From NCBI RefSeq assembly GCF_029784155.1, contig NC_073693.1, positions 224,393,094 through 224,457,093 of the forward strand: DNA of 64,000 nt, given 5' to 3'. The stretch is from Uranotaenia lowii (taxonomy: Eukaryota > Arthropoda > Insecta > Diptera > Culicidae). The translations under genes and the position numbers were made by a program. The stretch's first letter is position 1. Each line of letters begins with the position of its first letter. Below are positions 56,393-64,000 of this stretch, one piece after another. The notes below the pieces were generated by a model. It was not told where the DNA came from. It did no database searches and saw only the letters and a program-made list of their open reading frames with translations.

Positions 56393-57699
56393 TTAGACAA
56401 AGTCTGAATCCTAAAACCACAATCTTTTTTTTTATAATTTATACAGAACTACTCTCTTCAGAACTACATTGATTCTGAAACCATTTTTCAATCAATGTCG
56501 CCATAATCCCAATATGGGTAAATGGTTAATAATCCTCCATTCGATGAGCTATTAGTGTGTATATCGTTGACGTAATCGGAGCCCACTTTCCGTCTGATGG
56601 CCCCAGAACATGTGATCATTTGACTTCGTCAACTGTCAACGCTCTGCTGGCTAGGTTAAACCGAAGCATTGCACTAAGTCAGTCAGTCAGTAAGTCAGTA
56701 GTTCAACCAGATGCATACCTATTAAAGACATACATTTCAATTTGGTGCATTCAGTCTTTTTTTTGCGCGCTGCAGGGTTAGCCTCAAGCGAGTTCACCCA
56801 AGATTTAAACCACCGGTTTTCTTTGATCGATTAGATTTACTTTATTGCTCTGGTCATAGACTTTGTGATGGGATTACCATGGGATCGTTAGAGCTATAAT
56901 AATAAATTTATTGAATTCGAAAGTCATTTTTATGAGCTCACAACCCCTCGTATGAACTTACCGAAATTTTCAAGTTCACTTCTTGTGGAGTTCATAAAAT
57001 AGATTTATAATTTGACCCACTGTGATTATCGATCATCTCTAAGATCGTTTGCTTCGCGTCCCGTTAGCGATTAGTTGCGTAGCCTATCCTTCTCTAATTG
57101 AAGTAAATCACCCTAGCGTCATCATAAATTTGGAAGATTTGTTGACAGATAATCGAGGGTATTAAACATTAGATATAACCATCCCTTTCTTGTCGTTTAG
57201 TTCGTATGATGGTTCACGATGAAAGGCAACCTCACGGGGGAACATATTCAGTCCAGAGACTAGGCTCGTTCTGTTTACGACATCCTGCATTGCTTCACGA
57301 GAAGATCAAAATGTATTAGGATATTGAATAATTGGTTGACGGAAAAATTGGTATGAAATAATTTTCATACGTGTTGTTTCCAATGTGATGTAGGAATAAA
57401 AAAAATATTAACGATAAATAATGCCACCAGAAAATCTGGAGCATCATCTGTTATTTCGAAAAATCACTTCTCGAGCTCTCTTCTTATCAAAGCGTAACCA
57501 ATTTATCATAAATAATATTTAAAAAAAATCAACGTCACAAAAATTAATTGTACGATTAATTTATCCAGGTGTAAGGACCAATATCCGCTTTATTAGTTTT
57601 TTGAGTAACTGCCTTAATATAATACTGAGCACATAAGAAATGATCACGGAAGCTGTTTTGAAATATTCCAAAATATCAAACAGACAAACTGACAGACGT
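56393..57699. other. Unclassified DNA
   Basis: 56560-56800 has balanced composition and a candidate promoter. 57040-57300 has higher GC with no ORF. The remainder is AT-rich. No transposon termini recognised. Confidence 0.35.
56720..56755 (+). promoter_or_regulatory. Candidate core promoter (TATA-like plus initiator)
   Basis: TATTAAA at 56720-56726 is followed 31 bases later by TCAGTC at 56751, an arthropod initiator (TCAGT), at the spacing expected for a TATA/Inr pair. Several cagtcagt words lie upstream at 56680-56700. No coding exon was recognised downstream, so this is only a candidate. Confidence 0.25.
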
Positions 57700-58068
57700 C
57701 AGTGAATTCATGGTAGCTGGTCAACAAGTTGAGAAAGTGGAGTGCTTCCAGTGTCTTGGTAGTCAGATAATGTCTGATGGTGGTACCAAGAAAGACATCG
57801 AAACCCGGTTCAGAAAAGCCCGATTTGCATTTGCGAGTCTCCGGAACTTATGGCGCTCACGTCAGATATCTCCACGAACGAAAATCCGTATTGCTGTACG
57901 AGTGCGAAACTTGGTGCACATATGCGGTGACGACGCGAAAATGCAAGCTTTTGTGAATCGCTGGCTGCGGATTATCATTCGCGCTTGGTGGCCTGGCAAC
58001 TGGATCTCAAATGAGGAACTACATCGACGGTGTCATCAAAGGGCGCTAGAAATCGGTATTCGGGAACG
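57700..58068 (+). pseudogene. Non-LTR retrotransposon C-terminal fragment
   Basis: Reads MVAGQQVEKVECFQCLGSQI then MSDGGTKKDIETRFRKARFA and SLRNLWRSRQISPRTKIRI, matching the region after the RT active site of LINEs, where a 'YLGS.i..dg....dI..RI.kAr' block precedes the thumb. A deletion and frame change follow near 57890-57950 (a 'LYECETW' block in another frame), then WLRIIIRAWWPGNWISNEEL. It is cut at 58068 by the DD37E insertion and does not resume at 61377. The RT core is absent. Confidence 0.75.
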
Positions 58069-58316
58069 TAAAAGGTGTTCACGATGAATTGTCACACTAT
58101 GAAATTGCTTTGCTCTAACTTTTTAACCTTGGATAGAATTTAATGAAAGTTTGGGTGGATTTAGTTCATTGTTCGGAACTGCCTTACGGAAAAACCATTT
58201 TTTTGTAGCTGATGCTCAAAAGCTGAAATATTATTTATTTTGATTACAATAGGTTTAGTTTTGTTAATTAATGTTTTAGTGAATACATACTGTTTGTTTT
58301 TTCGCTTTTACTTTTA

Positions 58317-59597
58317 CAGGGTGACAAAAAAGTCCGGTCACACACGCAAATCTCAATATTTCAAAGAATAAGAAGAAAATCAGAATCTGGTTTTCATAGC
58401 TTTATTCAGTAACTCATAAAGATATTTCACAGACGGTATCTTGGAATTACACCACCTTTCTCTGATCTAACCAGCTTCAGACGGTGCGCACGTGCTCCAT
58501 CGGCATCTCGTCCCAGATTTTCCTGATAACTCGCTCGAATTGCTCCAAATTTGTTATTTTATAGTCGTTCAGCTTCGACATCATATATCCCCACACGAAA
58601 TAATCCAGTGGATTCAGATCCGGAGACGACGGAGGCCATTCATTCTTTGGAATGAAATCTGTCAAATTTTCCTCACACCACGCCTGAACAACCTTTGCGG
58701 TGTGGGATGGGGCACCATCTTGCTGGAAGCAGTAGTAATCGTCTGCAAACAATAGTTCAGCTTGAGGCAGAACATTTTTCTTCAAAACCGTGTCCAAGTA
58801 GTACGCTGCGTTGATTTTGACCCCTTTATCGATAAAAATAAGAGGCAGTTTACCTCTCTTGCAAATGGCTCCCCAAACCATCACTGACGTCTTATTTTGG
58901 AACCGGGAAACGTTCAACTTGTCCGTAGGAGCTTGCTGGAGGCTCACACTCCAAACTCGATCATTTTGACGATTGACTGTTTGCTCCAAAACGAACAGCT
59001 TCTCGTCCGAAAAAATGATCTCGTCATCTGCGCGCCAGCCGAGCAACTCCCGCAACCGTTGATACCTCTTGTCTATTGTAGCTTTGGTAACCCCATGAAC
59101 CACCTGTTTTTTGTACGGTGTACGTTTTAAATCCTTGCGCAGAAGCAGGCGGATTGATTCTCGGTTCATTTTGAGGTTCCTGGCCAGCTTCCGTGCAGAT
59201 TGGGCGGGATACCGTCTAATCCGGTCTCGAATAATCTTTATCAGCGTTGGAGTTCTCACAGACCTTGTTCGTCTAGATCTCGACTTGTCCTCGGTGCCTC
59301 CGGTCTCTAGGTACCGATTTATGGTCCGGTACACGAATTTCCGGTTGATTCCGAGCGGTTTTAGATGTTTGAATATGTGTCCGGGTTTGAACCCTTTCAC
59401 ATATTAAGCGATAACAGCTGCTCTAAACTCTGCCATAGCTCACAACTCAATGTAAACAAACTGCACAGAAACGAAACTCTGCCACTTTGGGCAGCGAAGT
59501 TTGCCCTTTCATTTGACATATAGATGGCACCAGAGAGATGCAACGTGTAGGCTACAGGCGACCCAAAAAAGTGTGACAGGACTTTTTTGTCACCCTG
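58317..59597 (-). mobile_element. DD37D mariner-like element, nearly intact
   Basis: 1,281 bp with TIRs CAGGGTGACAAAAAAGTCCG and, inverted, CAGGGTGACAAAAAAGTCCT, and TA at 58315-58316 and 59598-59599. The single minus-strand transposase occupies most of the element. The youngest-looking DNA element in the window. Confidence 0.92.
58427..59436 (-). pseudogene. DD37D transposase with two lesions
   Basis: From ATG 59436 the frame reads MAEFRAAVIA, then a TAA at 59404-59406, and continues open as YVKGFKPGHIFKHLKPLG to residue about 318. Two helix-turn-helix motifs (KGFKPGHIFKHLKPLGINRK and YPAQSARKLARNLKMNRESI) are followed by a TPYKK linker. Catalytic residues: Asp in IIFSDEKLF, Asp in CFQQDGAPSHTAK, third Asp in SPDLNPLDYFVW; I count 37 residues between the last two, hence DD37D. 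Near 58482 a one-base change puts the last 17 residues (RLKLVRSEKGG...) out of frame and ends the ORF early. Typical length for the family is about 340 residues. Not functional as written, but only two mutations from open. Confidence 0.9.
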
Positions 59598-59702
59598 TAG
59601 GCAAAGTTCAGTTAAACGATAATGTTTGTTACGAAGGCTGTAAACGAAAGATGATTTTGAATCTTATCTCAATAAATGAAATAATTTTAACTTACAATAC
59701 AG

Positions 59703-60040
59703 TCGCTAGCTCTAACCGCAAACTTCAAACTTCAGGATAACGTACTGACTAACGATCTAGAGGTAAACAGAACAGGTTTGATTTAACTAATCTGTCTCTG
59801 AGTATGGGAAAGGACTGCTTACCAGATCAACTGAAAATGGCACACCTAATGAATCGATCGGTTATTCTGTTCAAGAAGGGATGTAATTACTAGCTCCAAC
59901 TACGAACCGTAAACTTCGGGCTAACGGATGGGTAATCGATCTAGGGATAAACGGAACATGTTTAACTAGTCTATCTTCAAGGATCGCAAGGCTGCTTACC
60001 AGCCTACCAGCCTAGATCTACTGAGAAATCTACACATAAC
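59703..60040. repeat. Diverged tandem duplication of about 185 bp
   Basis: 'ctagctc...aac...cgcaaacttc', 'cgatctag(a/g)g(g/a)taaac(a/g)gaac' and 'ctgcttaccag' occur in the same order starting near 59703 and 59888. It lies in the long 5' region of DD37E copy 2. Non-coding. Confidence 0.65.
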
Positions 60041-60303
60041 GTTGTTAATTATATCAGCTTAATCTGATGACTTCTTATAAACCAACAGTGTGTTAAACTT
60101 GTGGATTTAAGGCTCCTGGTAAACAAAAACAACCTATCAGTTTTCCTTTGATGACATTCTTCTAAATCTCTCACTTCACTAGTTCATGGATCATCCGGTA
60201 CTCACGCTACTTTTCATGCTGAATCCCAGGGGTACCCGTAACATTCATAGTGCATTGTTTACATCCTAAAAGTTTTGAAGTTCTGTGATGAAAACTCGCG
60301 GAA

Positions 60304-61242
60304 ATGGAGTCGAAAGAACAGCTCGTGCGTAATAAAATCTTGCGCATTCATCACGAGAACAAGGATCTCTCGCATCGTTCCAGCGCTAAAACGTTGGGAA
60401 TCGCGAATTCCACGGTGTCGCGAGTGATTAAGCAGTTCGAGGAACGATTGACAACCGATCAGAAGCCCAGAAGTGAAGGAAACAGTATTCCATACAACAA
60501 AACACCCCAACCGCGTAGTTGGGGCCTTCAACCGATACCCGAACGCCTCCGTTCGGGATGTGGCTAAGAAGCTGCACAAAAGGCCCCTAATCGCGACGAG
60601 AAGCAAAACAAGTCCGCCAAAACCCGTGCCAGGAAGTTGTACCTCAACATGCTGACGAAAGTTGAATGCTGCATCATGGACGACGAAACATATGTGGAGA
60701 CCGATTTCAAACAGATCCCCGGCAACCTGTTTTTCACGGCCACGGATAAGTTAAGCGTTGCAGAGCATGTCCGCACTCAGAAGATGTCCAAATTTGCGAA
60801 TAATATCCTGGTTTGGCAAACCATCTGTACGTGCGGGATGCGGAGTGCACCTTTTGTGACCCAGGACTCGATGAACGGACAGGTGTACATGAAAGAGTGC
60901 CTCCAGAAGCGGTATCTCCCTCTCCTGAAGGCCCAGAACGTCCCAACAATCTTCTGGCCGGATTTGGCCTCATGCCACTACTCCAAGGACGTGCTGAAGA
61001 GGTATGCGGACAGTAAGGTCAATTTCGTGCCGAAAATGTTCAACTCTCCCAACACGCCCCATCGAGAAGTACTGGGCGATTATGAAGCAGCACCTTCTCA
61101 AACGACCTAAGGTAGTGAAGACAGTCAAGGAACTGAGCTAAAAGTATGGGTTTACATGCAAAAAACGGTTGATTCACAGGTTGTGCAGAATCTTATGAGC
61201 GGGGTTAAGGCCAAGGTGCGAGCATTTGCGTATGGACTGTAA
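60304..61242 (+). pseudogene. DD37E transposase, copy 2, degenerate
   Basis: MESKEQLVRNKILRIHHENK with a helix-turn-helix (SAKTLGIANSTVSRVIKQF), then a frameshift near 60495 into HPNRVVGAFNRYPNASVRDV, then a missing linker of about 20-30 residues near 60580. Asp 1 in CIMDDETYVETD and Asp 2 in IFWPDLASCHYSK are present. About 11 bases are deleted after NTP near 61055, removing the catalytic-Glu context and shifting the frame before IEKYW. A further frameshift near 61138 precedes the C terminus, MSGVKAKVRAFAYGL, and TAA at 61240-61242. About 90 percent of the family length remains. Confidence 0.85.
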
Positions 61243-61434
61243 ATAAAATACGACTAAAATGATCAAATGAAGTTTAATAGCTATTTTTCAATCCCTGAAA
61301 ATTTGATGGCAATCGGATGAAAACTCGAATTTTGCGAATCAATTTTGTTTGTAGCAATTTCATCGTGGACACCCTTTATCTCCCCTACAGGAAAAAAAAG
61401 ACTTGAGCATCGTTAATTTAAGACAAAATTTGCT

Positions 61435-61554
61435 TAACATATCAAAGGCGTTGGATTCTTCACTGCGTTTCTCCAGATGTGTTTTAGATGTACCTGCGCC
61501 AGTGTATTTCAACTTACAAATGTCGCAGTTAAAGACTTTTTCCTTGATTAGCAC
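61435..61554 (-). pseudogene. BED-type zinc-finger fragment of a hAT transposase
   Basis: The minus-strand frame reads EKVFNCDICKLKYTGAGTSK THLEKRSEES. The C-x2-C pair, aromatic-G-x-G-T-S spacing and HL match the BED finger at the N terminus of hAT transposases. The last ligand expected after HLxxx is absent. No catalytic domain follows. Remnant only. Confidence 0.5.
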
Positions 61555-62156
61555 TCAGCAAATTCACGATATACATAAGTAGTATATTTAGTGATTAGAA
61601 AAATGAGAAGTAATGAGAAGTTTGTGTGTTTATGGCTATTGTGATAAACTCAGACAGAACTCTTCAAGCCGGTAATTGAACTTACTTGCACTACTAACGT
61701 ATATTTTTCATATTTTTATTATCTAATGCATCGATGACCAGGATTATCCTTTATTTGAAAAGTGCTGAAAAACTAGATGATCAAATCGTGTAAAATCTGG
61801 CTAAAGTTTTATCGTATTTTGTTAAAATTGATTTTGAAAAATACAATTTAAACATCGTTACTTTTTATTCGTGAATTTTTTTTTTTGTATTTCTGTGAAG
61901 TGGTCGTTATGTTTTTCTTAGGTTTATGGCTCAGATCAGCCTTTGGCCCATTCTTGGATAATTTGAAAACTAGCGTCCTTCATTTTTGTTTTCAACGTGA
62001 TCTCTGTTACAATTAATCATGCATTGCAAACTGTAAAATGGTTGGATCTCACCCAATAAGTTGTCATTGAGAGGATATATTTTTAACTGATTCGGATCCG
62101 TTCGTCTTCAGTTGGCAGAAGCAGGGCTGATGATGTTTTGATGCTGGGACCTCCCA
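61555..62156. other. AT-rich DNA
   Basis: Nothing recognised. Confidence 0.5.
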
Positions 62157-62425
62157 TGCAAGGCCAGATTAAAGGGGGGGGGGGGGCAAAGGGGGCAATT
62201 GCCCCGGACCCCTCGGCTCAGAGGGGCCCCCGAGGGAAAAAAAAGTTTTATCATTACTTTAATCATACTACTTCAATTTCTACAAATATATGAAAAGAAA
62301 TCAAAACTAGAAAATCGGAACAAAAAGTTGAAATATAACAACTAAAGGGGCCCCTGTGAAATAATATCGAGAATAGTTTTTCACTTACACAAGTTAAGGG
62401 GCCCCTAGAGTAAGCAGTGAAGGAG
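62157..62425. mobile_element. hAT-like GC-rich repeat
   Basis: CAAGGCCAGATTAAAGGGGG followed by a G-run, 'gggggcaattgccccgg', 'cagaggggcccccgaggg' and two later 'aggggcccct' words (62345 and 62398). Same class as 38217 and 41862. No ORF of value. Confidence 0.5.
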
Positions 62426-63199
62426 TTCGCCCGCATTTTGCGGGCTGAAAACATCAATAATTTGGTATTGAATTTCTAAATTTTCAACCCAAAATCTGGA
62501 CAAAAGATTTTAAACCGAATTAGAAAAAAAAAATTGAGAAGAATGTGAGGCAAAACACCTTAGATATATTTTGTTTATCGAAACATATCAGTCAGGATAT
62601 CCTGAACAGAACAGGAAAAATAAAGAGAAACATCGCCTCATCTTTATTACATACAAACGTCTTGTACATTTATACTGATCATTATTACGTAAATTTTCCA
62701 AGTAATGGTTACAGCACTAAAATAGCAGCTAATTTCGCCAAAACTGGCTCACAGTGGTAAGAGAGAACAGAGAAGCTTCATGATAAACATTTCAGAATTT
62801 TACCCGGGCAGTATCCGGGTTAATACCGGGTATTATTATAACTTTTTACCTTTCAATCATTGTTATTGAAATTTCCGTTGGTTTATAAATTCTGAACCAT
62901 TTAAACGCTTCCCCTATTTTTCAAAATAAAATCTTAAAAAAAAAAATCTATAGTTGCTTAAATTGGACCAATCGACAGTACAGAGTATCTTTATTAAATT
63001 TCTATCCCAAATTCTGCCTTAGACTTAAAATTCGTATTGAAACATTTTCAGCTGATTTTAACCATGAAGTTCAGTTTCATGGTTTTTCTGAATTTGAGAA
63101 CCCAGGATCTTTGTTTAAGGTACTATTTTTTTCAATCGATCATTTTTGTATTCATAACCCTTTGAAGGCTTTGCATGAAACTCTCGTCACATTTAGAAT
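62426..63199. other. AT-rich DNA before the outer right arm
   Basis: Around 62795-62845, 'cccgggcagtatccgggtta' resembles the ccggg-word repeat of 20455-20930 and may be a fragment of it. 62900-63199 shows no match to the left arm and no gene. Confidence 0.45.
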
Positions 63200-63975
63200 A
63201 GTAACACTAGTTTACAGCATTTTTGAACCCAGTAAACTGAAGGTCATTTCTAAAGTGAAATCGGGCGCTGAATCAGAAAATGAAATTCAAAAAAATCTTA
63301 GTAGATACGTTTTTGAGTTATGCTCCAAATTTAAATTTCGGAAAAATTAAAAAAGTTCTTGTACTTAGATTGAAATATCTCGGACGGCATAACAGTAATT
63401 TGAAATCCCTCTTTTGCATATTAAAGGTGAATAAATTTTCTATCGATCATCTGAACACTGTTTTTGCGTTTGACCAACAGTTGGTATCATTTAAAAAATC
63501 GGATTTTCTTTTGCGCTTAAATGTCAATTTGAAACAAATATTTCAAGTGATTATTTATCAAAATCGGTTGAAAATTGAAGAAGTTACGGCTACTTTACCA
63601 TAATAGTATTTTTGTAGTTTTTCATAATTTAACGAACCGCAGTACACTTATCACAGTATAGGAAGAATGAAACATGATAAATCTGACTCGCTCCAAGTCA
63701 AAATAATTTATTAGCTTACCAGAAGGTCACATGCCAAGTTTCAGGAAGATCTGACCAAAGGGAGCGGTTGCTTGACTCTAACGTGAATAAAATTTTGAGG
63801 TATTTTGCGCTGAAGGAACGAAAAATACTGGTTTTCCATCAATAACTTCTTTCATCACTAGCTGATTGTTTTTTTATGGTTGATTTTCTTAAAGCCTAAG
63901 TTGAGACAAATATTTCACCCGAAGACTGTAACTCGATTGGATTTGAAACAGAAAAGTTATTGCGGTTCAAAGATT
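63200..63975. repeat. Outermost right block of the inverted duplication
   Basis: Reverse complement of 66-949. It resumes the collinearity that was lost at 36340. ORFs at 63111-63350 and 63280-63603 are not preserved in the left copy. The last 25 bases of the window are not clearly matched. Confidence 0.8.
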
Positions 63976-64000
63976 GTATTTTGGTTGAAAATTCTCGTAT

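Larger units (their letters stand above)
58071..61376 (+). mobile_element. DD37E IS630/Tc1/mariner element, copy 2, interrupted
   Basis: Left TIR AAAGGTGTTCACGATGAATT and right TIR, inverted, AAGGGTGTCCACGATGAAAT, with TA at 58069-58070 and 61377-61378. A DD37D element (58317-59597) is inserted near its left end. The transposase is degenerate at 60304-61242. Even without the insert, about 950 bp separates the left TIR from the ATG, including a tandem duplication. Confidence 0.8.

Overview
This window is gene-poor, AT-rich, repeat-crowded eukaryotic DNA. The mobile-element repertoire suggests a culicine-type mosquito or a close relative: DD37E and DD37D IS630/Tc1/mariner elements, a 5'-truncated RTE-type LINE with a short tandem-repeat tail, a tRNA-derived SINE, Penelope-like ends, Helitron-like ends and many TA- and TTAA-flanked non-autonomous elements. 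That assignment is an inference. There are no bacterial operons, CRISPR arrays or rRNA genes.

The dominant structure is a very large imperfect inverted duplication. Going outward from the centre, left blocks 17125-14725, 10470-9300, 5163-2112, 1062-950 and 949-66 match, as reverse complements and in the same order, right blocks 26780-30300, 31470-33235, 33236-35960, 36240-36340 and 63200-63975. Almost all interruptions of collinearity are mobile elements present in one arm only. One right-arm-only stretch is about 26.9 kb (36340-63200). The inner 17.1-26.8 kb is not mirrored. It holds a gap of exactly 500 N, a 12-bp minisatellite, a 265-bp AT tract and an RTE insertion. The gap lies between the arms, so a head-to-head join of two divergent haplotigs must be weighed against a genuine palindrome.

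The only convincing host gene is present twice, once per arm (3123-3779 minus, 34324-34980 plus). It encodes a small, probably secreted Pro/Gln-rich protein of unknown function. Over 597 coding bases I count nine differences between copies, of which only one changes an amino acid, while the adjacent non-coding DNA differs by roughly 6 percent. Both copies therefore look constrained.

Layout: 0-5 kb, left arm with gene copy 1; 5.2-9.3 kb, TTAA long-TIR element containing a 13-bp minisatellite; 12.1-14.4 kb, TA-flanked element with a nested inverted pair of Penelope-like 3' ends; 14.7-17.1 kb, arm with a GC-rich degenerate coding block; 17.1-26.8 kb, unmirrored centre; 26.8-36.3 kb, right arm with gene copy 2, an element carrying a spliced mini-gene, and other elements; 36.4-51.2 kb, Helitron-like clusters with a nested SINE; 51-54.5 kb, TA-flanked element and DD37E copy 1; 54.5-57.7 kb, largely unidentified; 57.7-61.4 kb, a LINE fragment interrupted by DD37E copy 2, itself interrupted by a DD37D element; 61.4-64 kb, hAT-like fragments and the outermost right arm.

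Identities and boundaries were judged by reading, without alignment software. Functional statements about the host gene are limited to visible composition and the signal-like N terminus.
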